Source: Nitrospirota bacterium
Lineage (GTDB): Bacteria > Nitrospirota > Nitrospiria > 2-01-FULL-66-17
NCBI GenBank assembly: GCA_040757335.1
Contig: JBFLXB010000001.1
Coordinates: 62,001 to 126,000 of the forward strand
Direction of reading: 5' to 3'
DNA: 64,000 nt
How positions within the stretch are numbered: the first letter of the stretch is position 1; each line of letters begins with the position of its first letter. The position numbers and the translations under genes are program-made. Shown here piece by piece: positions 27,301 to 35,823 of this stretch. Below the pieces are notes generated by a model. It saw nothing but the letters and a program-made list of their open reading frames with translations, was not told the origin of the DNA and searched no databases.

Positions 27301-28131
27301 ATGAGACGTCTCGTCCCCGCGCTCTGGGTGCTCGCGGCGTCAACTCCGGTTTGGGCGGCGTCGCCGGCGTTGCTGGTCGATCTGGGCGCGGGGGGAGGGT
27401 ACGACGACAACCTGAATAACGCGACCTCGGCGGAACAGCGAGAAGGCTCGATGTTCGGCACGTCGTGGTTGACCGCCGGCGTGTTGAACCGGGTGGCTGA
27501 GAGGCTGAGAGTCACGTTGAACGGCGCCTACAGCGGTACGTATTATGCCGAGTTCGACGACCTGACGGTCAATGCTCTGTCCGTCAGGTCGTCGGGCCGC
27601 TTCTCTCGGGGCACGGCGACGTCGTTCACCGTTGGTGCTGGCGCGGGCCGACGCTGGTACGGAGACGACGAGCGCAACGCCACGGTGTACGAGTTTTCGC
27701 TCGGGCTTCGAGAGCGGTTCGCGCCGCGGTTCTCGTTGAGAGCTGGGTACCGCTATGCGAGCCGCGCGGCCGAGGTGTCGACGTACAGCTCGCGCGGCAA
27801 CCGGTTCACAGTGGATGGGGAGTTTCAACCGGATGACAGCACGTGGATCGGATTGGGCTACGGCGTTGCGGTGGGCCAGAGCGTCTTTTACGAATCCGCG
27901 GCCACCCCAACGCCCTCAAACGGGCGGGGGCGCCGGCCGTCATCGACCTTTGGGGCCAATCAGGTCGCCTTCAAGGACGACACCACAACCCACACGCTGT
28001 CGGCGAGTTGGGAACAGGGGGTGGCCGAATCACTCTTCGCCCGCGTCGAGTACGCGTATTCATTGGTGACGGCCGACGCGGGAGACGCGCAAGACAACCT
28101 GGTGTGGGGGAGTGTCGGGTACCGGTACTGA
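27301..28131 (+). CDS. Outer-membrane beta-barrel protein
   Basis: This encodes 276 residues. A signal peptide ends at VWAAS (about residue 20). The mature part alternates polar and hydrophobic residues in strands (LRVTLNGAYSGTYYAEF, FSLRAGYRYASRAAEV, WIGLGYGVAVGQSVFYE) and ends in the aromatic YRY typical of BAM-inserted barrels. There is one insert, PTPSNGRGRRPSSTFGANQ. About 12-14 strands fit the length. The function is unknown; it may be a porin-like or structural barrel. It lies directly upstream of the SQR-like gene. Confidence 0.68.
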   Translation: MRRLVPALWVLAASTPVWAASPALLVDLGAGGGYDDNLNNATSAEQREGSMFGTSWLTAGVLNRVAERLRVTLNGAYSGTYYAEFDDLTVNALSVRSSGRFSRGTATSFTVGAGAGRRWYGDDERNATVYEFSLGLRERFAPRFSLRAGYRYASRAAEVSTYSSRGNRFTVDGEFQPDDSTWIGLGYGVAVGQSVFYESAATPTPSNGRGRRPSSTFGANQVAFKDDTTTHTLSASWEQGVAESLFARVEYAYSLVTADAGDAQDNLVWGSVGYRY

Positions 28132-28146
28132 CTGGGAGGATGCGAC

Positions 28147-29394
28147 ATGGCGCGGGTGGTGATCATCGGGGCTTCGATCGGCGGACTACCGGCCGCGTAC
28201 GAGTGCCGTAAGGCGCTCGGCAAGGCGCATCAAGTCACCGTGGTGTCCAACGTCGATTACTTCCATTTCGTGCCTTCCAACCCTTGGGTCGCGGTCGGAT
28301 GGCGGACGCGCAAGGACATCAGCTTTCCCCTGGCGCCGGTCTTGAGGAAAAAAGGAATCGAGTTCCTCCACGCCGCGGCCGACCGAATCGACCCGGCTCG
28401 GAGCGTGGTGGTCACGGCGCGGGGCGAGGTGCCGTACGACTACCTCATCGTCGCCACCGGCCCCAAGTTGAACTTCGGCGCCGTGCCGGGGCTGGGGCCG
28501 AGCGCGTACACCCAATCGATCTGCACGGTTGATCACGCCGAACAGGCGTGGGGCACCTATCAAGCCTTCCTCAAGGATCCGGGCCCGATCGTGGTAGGAG
28601 CGGCGCAAGGTGCGTCGTGTTTCGGCCCCGCGTACGAAATGGCCTTCATCCTGGATACGGATCTCAGAAAAAAACGGATTCGGCGCAAGGTGCCGATCAC
28701 GTTCGTGACGCCCGAACCGTACGCCGGCCACATGGGGCTCGCGGGGGTCGGGAAATCCAGGCGCCTGATGGAGGACGAGTTCGCCGATCACTCGATCACC
28801 CCGGTGACCGGCGTCGCGATGCGCGAAGTACAACCGGGTCGGGTGATTCTGGAAACAGGGCAAGAGATTCCGTTCCGGTACGCGATGTTCATCCCGCCGT
28901 TCGCCGGCGTCGACGCGGTCGCGGCCACGCCCGGGTTGTGCAACCCCAAAGGCTTCGTCACGGTCGATGCCTACCAGGCCAACCCCACGCACAAGAATAT
29001 CTACGCGGTGGGCGTCTGCGTCGCGATCCCGCCGGTTGAGCAGACGCCGATCCCCACCGGTGCGCCCAAGACCGGCTATATGATCGAATCCATGGTTGCC
29101 GCGGCCGTCCACAACATCAAGGCCGACATCGAGAACGATCCCAAACGCGAGACCGCGACGTGGAACGCGATCTGCCTCGCGGATATGGGCGATACCGGGG
29201 TGGCGTTCGTCGCCCTGCCAGAGATACCGCCTCGGGACGTGACGTGGGCCAAAAAGGGCAAGTGGGTCCATCTCGCCAAGGCGGGGCTGGAAAAGTACTT
29301 TTTGTACAAGATGAAGCGCGGGGTGAGCGAGCCGTTCTACGAGCGGGCGATCCTTCGCTCGCTGGGGATCACCAAGCTCACGCGGCCAGCGTAA
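28147..29394 (+). CDS. Sulfide:quinone oxidoreductase-like flavoprotein
   Basis: This encodes 415 residues. The N-terminal FAD motif is VVIIGASIGGLPAAYE. The second nucleotide region is PYDYLIVATGPKLNFG, then the SQR-type NIYAVGVCVAIPP segment with PTGAPKTGYMIESM. Cysteines at about 158 and 343 match the positions of the two redox cysteines (160 and 356) of characterised SQRs. A C-terminal amphipathic region (LEKYFLYKMKRG) suits membrane attachment. The reaction would be sulfide oxidation with quinone reduction. Flavocytochrome c or a type II NADH dehydrogenase is less likely given the cysteines. ATG 28147 has GGGAGG upstream. Confidence 0.75.
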   Translation: MARVVIIGASIGGLPAAYECRKALGKAHQVTVVSNVDYFHFVPSNPWVAVGWRTRKDISFPLAPVLRKKGIEFLHAAADRIDPARSVVVTARGEVPYDYLIVATGPKLNFGAVPGLGPSAYTQSICTVDHAEQAWGTYQAFLKDPGPIVVGAAQGASCFGPAYEMAFILDTDLRKKRIRRKVPITFVTPEPYAGHMGLAGVGKSRRLMEDEFADHSITPVTGVAMREVQPGRVILETGQEIPFRYAMFIPPFAGVDAVAATPGLCNPKGFVTVDAYQANPTHKNIYAVGVCVAIPPVEQTPIPTGAPKTGYMIESMVAAAVHNIKADIENDPKRETATWNAICLADMGDTGVAFVALPEIPPRDVTWAKKGKWVHLAKAGLEKYFLYKMKRGVSEPFYERAILRSLGITKLTRPA

Positions 29395-29422
29395 AGGACG
29401 GTCACCAGGAGGTATCGAGGAT

Positions 29423-30118
29423 ATGCTGACGTCGGTCGGTCGTGTGGGGTTGTGCGTGGGAACATTGGTGCTCGTGGTGTGCGGGTGGGGAGTGGTCCCG
29501 AAGGAGGCGGGGGCGAGAAAAGCTGAACCCAGCCGTAGTACCCAGTCTCAGGTGGTGGCGTTGTTCGACGCGGCGTGGAGCGGCCAGACCGACACGGTCA
29601 AGACGCTGCTGGCTGCGGGAGTCAACGTCAATGCGAGGGACCCCGCGTCCAAGACCGCGCTGATGGCCGCATCCGTCAACGGCTACGCCGAGACGGTTAA
29701 GGTGCTGCTGGCCGCGGGCGCCGACGTCAACGCGCAGGACGAGTATGGGGAAACCGCACTGATGAACGCCGCGTTCAACGGGTACGTGGACATCCTGGAC
29801 CTATTGGTCACTGCGGGCGCGGACGTGAACGCGGCGCGTGAAAGCGGCGATACCGCGCTGATGGATGCGGCCTGGAACGGGGACCTCCGCATCGTCAACG
29901 CCTTGCTCGCGGCGGGCGCCGAGGTCAATGCCCGCACAATCGACGGCGACACCGCGCTGATGTTGGCGTCGTCGAAAGGGCACGTCGACGTTGTTCGATC
30001 CCTGCTTGCGATGGGGGCGGACGTCAACGCGGAGAACCGGTACGGAGACTCCGCAATCGATCTGGCGGTCGAGGAAGGATATCTGAGCGTGGTGCGGCTG
30101 TTGCTCAAGGCTCGGTGA
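29423..30118 (+). CDS. Exported ankyrin-repeat protein
   Basis: This encodes 231 residues. AGGAGG precedes ATG 29423. An N-terminal signal or anchor (VGLCVGTLVLVVCGWGVV) is followed by about six ankyrin repeats. They carry consensus TALMxAAxNGYxxxVxxLLxAGADVNA units from residue 45 to the end. Periplasmic ankyrin proteins of this kind often accompany catalase or redox enzymes and act as protein-binding modules. No partner is proven here, though SQR lies just upstream and the hydrogenase protease just downstream. Confidence 0.82.
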   Translation: MLTSVGRVGLCVGTLVLVVCGWGVVPKEAGARKAEPSRSTQSQVVALFDAAWSGQTDTVKTLLAAGVNVNARDPASKTALMAASVNGYAETVKVLLAAGADVNAQDEYGETALMNAAFNGYVDILDLLVTAGADVNAARESGDTALMDAAWNGDLRIVNALLAAGAEVNARTIDGDTALMLASSKGHVDVVRSLLAMGADVNAENRYGDSAIDLAVEEGYLSVVRLLLKAR

Positions 30119-30128
30119 GAGGCCGTAC

Positions 30129-30608
30129 GTGCATCTGGAGCCGCGACCTCGGCTGCTGCGGAGGGTGGTGATCGGGGTGGGCAACCCATGGCGGGGAGAC
30201 GACGCCCTCGGGCTGGAGGTTGCGGAGCGTGTGAAGCTGCGGGCGCCTGACATCGAGGTCAAGGCGTACCGCGGTGACGTCCTGGATGTGTGTGCGGTCT
30301 GGAACCACGCCGAGCTGGCGGTGGTGGTCGACGCGATGGCCTCTAAAGAAATGCCGGGTACGATCCGGCGATACGATGTTTGCGGCGCCACCCTTCCCTA
30401 CGCGGCGTTTCGCGGGTCGACCCATGCCTTTGGTTTGGGCGACGCCGTGGCGTTGGCTTGCGCGATCGGTGCACTCCCGCCTCGCTTGGTGGTGTACGGT
30501 GTGGTGGGAGCGCGTTTCGATCTCGGACAGGTGATGAGCCCGGCGGTGGCTCGGGTGCTGGACGACCTGGTCGAGCAGATCCTTGTCGAGTGCGCCGCCC
30601 ATGCATGA
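30129..30608 (+). CDS. Hydrogenase maturation endopeptidase
   Basis: This encodes 159 residues from GTG 30129. VVIGVGNPWRGDDALGLEVAE is the HyaD/HycI/HoxW N-terminal motif with the Ni-sensing acidic residue. VVVDAMASKEMPGT gives the second Asp, and a later THAFGLGDAVALA carries the conserved His. The enzyme removes the C-terminal tail of the large subunit after Ni insertion. Here the target would be FLTVKIGQA of hydA. The stop overlaps the next gene start by 8 bases. Confidence 0.85.
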   Translation: MHLEPRPRLLRRVVIGVGNPWRGDDALGLEVAERVKLRAPDIEVKAYRGDVLDVCAVWNHAELAVVVDAMASKEMPGTIRRYDVCGATLPYAAFRGSTHAFGLGDAVALACAIGALPPRLVVYGVVGARFDLGQVMSPAVARVLDDLVEQILVECAAHA

Positions 30609-30864
30609 AACCGCGTGGCTCACTGCCCTCGTTCGGACCGTGGCGTCCGTGGCGCGCCGTGACGGCGCCAAACGCGTGGTCGGCGTGACCGTGCGCCTGG
30701 GTCCCGCATCGGCGCTCTCCATCGAGCACATTCGTGAAGGGTTTGCCGATGCGGCGCGCGGCACGATCGCCGAGGGCGCACGACTGGTCATCACCCAGGT
30801 CGGGGTGGAAGCGGGGCCCATCGACCGCAACGAAGGGTTGGACAGCATCGAGATCGAGACATGA
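30601..30864 (+). CDS. hypA: HypA-like nickel chaperone lacking the zinc domain
   Basis: This encodes 87 residues. ATG 30601 gives the invariant MHE nickel-binding N-terminus. The body (LVRTVASVARRDGAKRVVGV, then SALSIEHIREGF) follows HypA in the alpha/beta nickel domain. The usual C-terminal half with two CxxC motifs is absent and no cysteine is present at all; HypA proteins normally have about 113 residues. It overlaps the protease and hypF genes. It is either a minimal functional chaperone or a degenerate one. The identification rests on MHE, length of the first domain, and position. Confidence 0.7.
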   Translation: MHETAWLTALVRTVASVARRDGAKRVVGVTVRLGPASALSIEHIREGFADAARGTIAEGARLVITQVGVEAGPIDRNEGLDSIEIET

Positions 30865-33341
30865 TCCGGACTTCAGCGGACGTGGTCCCACCGCGCGCGC
30901 CGGCGTCGGCCCAGGCATTGCTGGAACGGCGCTGTCTGGTGGTCAGCGGTCTGGTGCAGGGCGTGGGGTTTCGTCCGTTCGTGTATCGGCTCGCCACGGA
31001 GTTGGGGCTTTCCGGTTGGGTCAAGAACACGCCGGTTGGGGTCTGCGTCGAGGTCGAGGGTGAGGCAGGCGCCATCGACGAGCTGGCGCGACGCCTCCGG
31101 TCGGAGCCTCCGCCGAACGCGGTGATCCGGCGCGTGGAGATGACGGCCGGGGCCGCGGTGGGCGTCTCGGGATTTTCGATCGAGCCGTCCGACGCGGCGG
31201 GAGCGGCGGAGAGCCAGGTGCCGCAGGATCTAGCCCCGTGCCGGGACTGCACGGCCGAGGTGTTCGATCCCGGAGACCGGCTCTACCGCTATCCATTCGC
31301 CACCTGCACGCAATGCGGCCCGCGGTTCACGATCATCCAATCGATGCCGTACGACCGGGCGCATACCACTATGGCGTCCTTCGCGTTGTGTGCCGAGTGC
31401 CGCCGCGACTACGAAGATCCCATGACCCGGCGATTTCACGCCCAGGCCGTGGCCTGCGCCGCGTGCGGCCCGCAGCTCGCGTTGTGGGACACGAACGGGC
31501 GGACCCTGTCATCGGACGACGACGCGTTGCGCGAGGCGGCCGACGCGATCCGGCGAGGGCTGATCGTGGCGGTCAAGGGCGTGGGCGGCTTCCATTTGAT
31601 GGCAGACGCCTCGAATGACGCCGCGGTGCGCGAACTCCGCCGCCGCAAGCAGCGGCCGGACAAGCCTTTCGCCGTTCTGTGCGGCTCACTCGACGTTGTT
31701 CGGTCGATCTGCCGCGTGGGTGACGTCGAGGCCTCGCTGCTGCGTTCGGCCCAGGCCCCAATCGTGATCCTGCCCGCGCGACGGTCGGACGTGGCTCCGT
31801 CGGTCGCGCCCGGTAACCCACATCTCGGGGTCATGTTGCCCCCGTCGCTGCTCCATCTCCTGTTGATGCACGACCTGCGAACCCCCGTGGTCGCCACCAG
31901 CGGGAATCGGTCCGATGAGCCGATCTGCACGCGCGAGCACGAGGCGGTCGCGCGGTTCCGCGACATCGCGGACCTCTTGTTGGTGCACGACCGCCCGATC
32001 GCACGGCACGCGGATGATTCCGTGGTACGGGTGATCGCGGGAGAGGGCGTGGTGCTTCGACTGGGTCGGGGCTACGCGCCGCTTGCGGTCCCCGGGACGC
32101 CAAGCCGACCGATGATGCTGGCCGTGGGCGGTGGGCACAAGAACGCCGTGGCAGTGGTCACAAGCAACGGGACCGTGCTGAGCCAGCACGTCGGGAGCTT
32201 GGCCAACCCGGACAGCCGGGTGGTGTTTCACCGCACCGCGGCGGACCTGGCTTGGCTGCACGGGGTGTCGCCCGACGCGCTGGTCTGTGACCTTCATCCG
32301 GATGATCCCGCGGCCCCCGAAGCGCGAGCACCGGGGCGCGCCATGATCCCGATCCAGCATCACCACGCCCACATCGTGTCCTGTATGGCGGAACACGAGC
32401 TGGACGGCCCGGTGCTGGGTGTGGCCTGGGACGGGACCGGGTACGGAACCGACGGCACGATCTGGGGCGGCGAGTTTCTGGTGGCGGATCGAGCGTCCTG
32501 GCGCCGCATCGGCCACCTCCGGCGGTTTCGGTTGCCTGGTGCGGATCACGCGGTGCGGGAGCCGCGGCGCTCGGCGCTCGGCGTGTTGTTCGAGCTGTTC
32601 GGCACGCGCGCCATTGAACGGACCGATCTGGCGCCGGTTGCGTCGTTCTCCGAGTCGGACCGGGCGATTATGGGCCGGATGCTCGGCCGAGGGATCAACT
32701 CGCCCGTGACATCGAGCGCCGGCCGGCTCTTTGATGCGGTTTCAGCATTGATCGGGATTCGGCAGATTACGACGTTCGAAGGCCAGGCCGCGATGGAACT
32801 GGAGTTCGCCGCGGAAGAAATCCCCCCTCACCTTCCTTTGAGAAAAATCCCCCCATCCCCCCTTTGGCAAAGGGGGGTAAGGGGGGATTTGCCGGCAGGG
32901 GATCGGGGGGAATCGCAGTCTACCGGTGAGCCATATCCAATTGAGGTCATGGAGCGGGGTGGAGTTCTCGTGGTTGATTGGGGCCCGACGATCCTCGCGA
33001 TAGTCGACGACCTCGAACGCGGCGTCCCCGCGTCATGGATGGCGCGGGCGTTTCATGACGCGCTCGTCGACGCGATCGTGGCCGTGGCACAACGCGCCGG
33101 GCAGGAGCGGGTGGTATTGACCGGCGGGTGCTTTCAGAATCGATACCTGACCGAACGCGCGCTGGACAGGCTCGTCGCGTCAGGGTTCCGGGTTTACCGG
33201 CACCGGTCTGTTCCGCCCAACGATGGCGGCCTCGCGCTCGGACAAGGTGTGGCGGCGTCCAGGCAATTGCACCCCCCACCCTCCCCTCCCCCTCAACGGG
33301 GGAGGGCAAGGGAGGGGGTGGCACTTTCCAGGCCTTCATAA
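30861..33341 (+). CDS. hypF: Carbamoyltransferase HypF with repeat-derived insert
   Basis: This encodes 826 residues, longer than the usual 750 or so. An acylphosphatase domain (VSGLVQGVGFRPFVYRLA) is followed by zinc fingers (CRDCTAEVFD, CTQCGPRFT, CAECRRDYEDP, CAACGPQLALW). A YrdC-like domain (about residues 200-390) and a Kae1-like domain with HHHAHIVSCMAEHEL (about 500) and GGCFQNRYLTERAL (about 755) complete it. The enzyme makes the cyano ligand precursor from carbamoyl phosphate for HypE. Residues about 652-695 (IPPSPLWQRGVRGDLPAGD) come from a C/G-tract repeat, and the tail PPPSPPPQRGRAREG is also repeat-derived. Confidence 0.9.
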   Translation: MIRTSADVVPPRAPASAQALLERRCLVVSGLVQGVGFRPFVYRLATELGLSGWVKNTPVGVCVEVEGEAGAIDELARRLRSEPPPNAVIRRVEMTAGAAVGVSGFSIEPSDAAGAAESQVPQDLAPCRDCTAEVFDPGDRLYRYPFATCTQCGPRFTIIQSMPYDRAHTTMASFALCAECRRDYEDPMTRRFHAQAVACAACGPQLALWDTNGRTLSSDDDALREAADAIRRGLIVAVKGVGGFHLMADASNDAAVRELRRRKQRPDKPFAVLCGSLDVVRSICRVGDVEASLLRSAQAPIVILPARRSDVAPSVAPGNPHLGVMLPPSLLHLLLMHDLRTPVVATSGNRSDEPICTREHEAVARFRDIADLLLVHDRPIARHADDSVVRVIAGEGVVLRLGRGYAPLAVPGTPSRPMMLAVGGGHKNAVAVVTSNGTVLSQHVGSLANPDSRVVFHRTAADLAWLHGVSPDALVCDLHPDDPAAPEARAPGRAMIPIQHHHAHIVSCMAEHELDGPVLGVAWDGTGYGTDGTIWGGEFLVADRASWRRIGHLRRFRLPGADHAVREPRRSALGVLFELFGTRAIERTDLAPVASFSESDRAIMGRMLGRGINSPVTSSAGRLFDAVSALIGIRQITTFEGQAAMELEFAAEEIPPHLPLRKIPPSPLWQRGVRGDLPAGDRGESQSTGEPYPIEVMERGGVLVVDWGPTILAIVDDLERGVPASWMARAFHDALVDAIVAVAQRAGQERVVLTGGCFQNRYLTERALDRLVASGFRVYRHRSVPPNDGGLALGQGVAASRQLHPPPSPPPQRGRAREGVALSRPS
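32818..32893. repeat. C/G-tract hairpin repeat inside hypF (copy 2)
   Basis: CCCCCCTCACC, then AAAAATCCCCCCATCCCCCC TTTGGCAAAGGGGGG and a trailing GGGGGGATTTG: the same AAATCCCCCC/GGGGGGATTT palindrome as at 18563. It keeps the hypF frame open and codes for about 25 residues absent from normal HypF. Confidence 0.75.
33268..33322. repeat. C/G-tract hairpin repeat at hypF end (copy 3)
   Basis: CACCCCCCACCCTCCCCTCC is followed after CCCTCAACGGGGG by AGGGCAAGGGAGGGGGTGGC, an imperfect hairpin. It encodes the C-terminal tail of HypF and ends about 30 bases before the hypC start. Confidence 0.7.
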
Positions 33342-33351
33342 CCGGATCGAT

Positions 33352-33603
33352 ATGTGCCTTGGTATTCCGGGCCGGATTCTTGAGATCGGCGGCGAAGGCG
33401 TCACCCGGTCGGGTCGCGTGGACTTCAGCGGTATCGTCAAAGACGTGTCTCTCGCGTTCGTGCCGGAAGCGGGGCTCGGCGACTACGTGATCGTGCACGT
33501 CGGGTTTGCGATCGCGCGGGTGGACGAAGCCGAGGCTTCCCGGGTGTTCCGGTACATCGACGAGATGGGAGAGCTGAAGGAACTGGAAGACGGGGGCCGA
33601 TGA
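33352..33603 (+). CDS. hypC: Hydrogenase maturation chaperone HypC
   Basis: This encodes 83 residues. ATG 33352 gives [12 protein letters not shown], with the essential N-terminal cysteine of the HypC/HybG family. [22 protein letters not shown] is the conserved OB-fold end. The protein carries the Fe(CN)2CO moiety with HypD and delivers it to the large-subunit precursor. The gene follows hypF after a repeat and overlaps hypD by 4 bases. Confidence 0.92.
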   Translation: MCLGIPGRILEIGGEGVTRSGRVDFSGIVKDVSLAFVPEAGLGDYVIVHVGFAIARVDEAEASRVFRYIDEMGELKELEDGGR

Positions 33604-34742
33604 GATTCGTCGACGAGTACCGCGATTCCGACGCGGCCGCCGAGGTCGCGACCGCGATCGGGCGCATCACCACCAAGCCGTGGACCATCATGGAGGTGTG
33701 CGGCGGCCAGACCCACGCGATCGTGCGATTCGGCATCGACCAACTGCTCCCGAAGGGCCTCACCCTGGTCCACGGGCCGGGGTGCCCGGTGTGCGTGACG
33801 CCGATCGAGTTGATCGACGCCGCCATCGAGATCGCTTCGCGGGACGACGTCATCTTCTGTTCGTTCGGCGACATGTTGCGCGTCCCGGGTTCGTCGCGGG
33901 ATCTGTTGGCCGTGAAGGCGAGCGGGGGCGACGTGCGGATCGTGTATTCGCCGCTGGATGCGCTGGCGCTCGCCAAGCGGCAGCCTGCGAAACAGGTGGT
34001 GTTCTTCGCGGTGGGGTTCGAGACCACGGCGCCGGCCAATGCCATGGCGGTCTATCGCGCGCGCCACGAAGGTGTCGACAACTTCTCGGTCCTGGTCGCC
34101 CACGTCTTGGTGCCGCCCGCGATGTCCTCGATCCTGGCCTCACCTAACAACCGCGTCCAAGGGTTTTTGGCCGCGGGCCACGTGTGCGCGGTGATGGGCT
34201 ACACCGAGTACGAGCCGTTGGCGCAATGCTTCCGAGTGCCGATCGTGGTCACGGGCTTTGAGCCGCTCGACATCCTCCAGGGCGTGTACCTGTGCGTCAA
34301 ACAATTGGAGAACGGGCGGGCCGAGGTCGAGAACCAATACGCCCGCACCGTGCGGCGGGAGGGAAATGCCCAGGCCCAGGCCATGGTACTGGAAGTCTTC
34401 GAAGTGGCGGGGCGGACGTGGCGCGGCATCGGAGACATCCCTGGCAGCGGCCTGGCGCTGCGCCCGCGTTACGCGAGCCACGACGCGCTGCAACGGTTTC
34501 CGTTGCAGCAGCTGGCGCAGAGCCGGGACACCGAGTGCATCGCGGGTGAGATCCTGCTGGGGGGGAAAAACCCGACCGACTGTCCCGCGTTCGGGGCGCG
34601 ATGCACCCCGGAACATCCGTTGGGCGCGCCCATGGTCTCGTCCGAAGGCGCGTGCGCCGCCTACTATCGGTATCGGCGATCACCCCCCACCCATTACCTC
34701 CCCCGCAAGGGGGGAGGGGAGACCAATGGAGCGCCGCGATGA
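33600..34742 (+). CDS. hypD: Hydrogenase maturation protein HypD
   Basis: This encodes 380 residues. MRFVDEYRD is the usual start. [17 protein letters not shown] and [12 protein letters not shown] contain the catalytic cysteines. [13 protein letters not shown] follows, and the C-terminal [4Fe-4S] ligands lie in [36 protein letters not shown]. The protein assembles the Fe(CN)2CO unit with HypC. The last residues (about 360-380, [16 protein letters not shown]) are encoded by a C/G-tract repeat and are probably not original. The stop overlaps the hypE ATG. Confidence 0.92.
   Translation: MRFVDEYRDSDAAAEVATAIGRITTKPWTIMEVCGGQTHAIVRFGIDQLLPKGLTLVHGPGCPVCVTPIELIDAAIEIASRDDVIFCSFGDMLRVPGSSRDLLAVKASGGDVRIVYSPLDALALAKRQPAKQVVFFAVGFETTAPANAMAVYRARHEGVDNFSVLVAHVLVPPAMSSILASPNNRVQGFLAAGHVCAVMGYTEYEPLAQCFRVPIVVTGFEPLDILQGVYLCVKQLENGRAEVENQYARTVRREGNAQAQAMVLEVFEVAGRTWRGIGDIPGSGLALRPRYASHDALQRFPLQQLAQSRDTECIAGEILLGGKNPTDCPAFGARCTPEHPLGAPMVSSEGACAAYYRYRRSPPTHYLPRKGGGETNGAPR
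34680..34727. repeat. C/G-tract hairpin repeat at hypD end (copy 4)
   Basis: CACCCCCCACCCATTACCTC followed by CCCCGCAAGGGGGGAGGGGA forms an imperfect hairpin. It encodes the tail of HypD just before the hypD-hypE overlap. Confidence 0.7.
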
Positions 34743-35794
34743 GTCCACCCAAACAATCCATTTCGTTGTCATGCCCCGTCCCGATCACCCATTCCCACGT
34801 CCTGCTCGCGCACGGCGGCGGCGGGCGCTTGATGCACCGGCTGATCGAGGACGTGTTCCTCTCGGCGTTCAGGAATCCGTTGATCGAAACCCGTCACGAC
34901 GCGGCGGTGGCCGTGCTCAGCGGCGCGCGGCTCGCGTTCACGACCGACTCCTACGTGGTGAATCCCCTGTTTTTCCCGGGAGGCGACATCGGTGTGCTCG
35001 CGGTCAACGGCACGGTGAACGACCTTGCAATGGCCGGCGCTCGTCCGATCTACCTTAGCGCGAGCTTCATCATTGAAGAGGGATTGCCGGTGGAAACCCT
35101 CACCCGCGTGGTACGTTCGATGCGAACCGCGTCGGATGAAGCCGGCGTCCAGATCGTGACCGGTGACACCAAGGTGGTGGACCGGGGCAAGGGGGACGGC
35201 CTGTTCATCAACACCTCCGGCGTGGGGCTCGTCGAAGCCCGTCATCCGATCGCTCCCACCCGGGTGCGACCGGGTGACGCGATTCTGGTGAGCGGGGACC
35301 TGGGCCGGCACGGGATCGCGGTGATGTCCGCCCGCGAGGGACTGGAGTTCGAGACCACGCTGGAGAGCGACACCGCGCCCCTGGCCTCGCTCGTGCTCGC
35401 GATGATCGACTCCGGCGTGGAGATCCACTGCCTGCGCGACCTCACGCGCGGCGGGTTGGCGAGCGCGCTCAATGAGATCGCCGAGGCCGCCGGGGTATCG
35501 ATCGAGATCGACGAGCGATGCGTGCCGATTCGGGACCAGGTTCGAGGCGCGTGCGAGTTGCTCGGGTTCGACCCGCTGTACGTGGCCAACGAAGGCCGAT
35601 TCGCCGCGTTCGTCCCCGAGGCGGATTTCGAACGCGCGAGGGACGTGATGAAGGCCCACCCGCTGGGCGCGGGCGCCGCCCTGATCGGCCGAGTGAGTCA
35701 CACTGGCGATCCGACGGTCGTGGTCAGCAGCCCGATCGGAACCCGCCGAATCCTCGATATGCTGAGCGGCGAGCAGTTGCCCCGGATCTGTTGA
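34739..35794 (+). CDS. hypE: Hydrogenase maturation protein HypE
   Basis: This encodes 351 residues from ATG 34739, overlapping the hypD stop. [19 protein letters not shown] and [19 protein letters not shown] are the PurM-like ATP-binding motifs. [18 protein letters not shown] follows, and the protein ends in Arg-Ile-Cys. The C-terminal cysteine is the site that receives the carbamoyl group from HypF and is dehydrated to thiocyanate. All hallmarks are intact. hypB is not found in this window. Confidence 0.93.
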   Translation: MSPPKQSISLSCPVPITHSHVLLAHGGGGRLMHRLIEDVFLSAFRNPLIETRHDAAVAVLSGARLAFTTDSYVVNPLFFPGGDIGVLAVNGTVNDLAMAGARPIYLSASFIIEEGLPVETLTRVVRSMRTASDEAGVQIVTGDTKVVDRGKGDGLFINTSGVGLVEARHPIAPTRVRPGDAILVSGDLGRHGIAVMSAREGLEFETTLESDTAPLASLVLAMIDSGVEIHCLRDLTRGGLASALNEIAEAAGVSIEIDERCVPIRDQVRGACELLGFDPLYVANEGRFAAFVPEADFERARDVMKAHPLGAGAALIGRVSHTGDPTVVVSSPIGTRRILDMLSGEQLPRIC

Positions 35795-35823
35795 GGGAAT
35801 GGCATCCGACGACAGGAGGTGAG

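Noticed and set aside
28147-29394. A type II NADH dehydrogenase
   Set aside because: The cysteine positions (about 158 and 343) and the PTGAPKTGYMIE segment fit SQR better.
18563-34727. The spaced C/G-tract repeats as a CRISPR array
   Set aside because: Copies are far apart, unequal in length, with no regular spacers and no cas genes.
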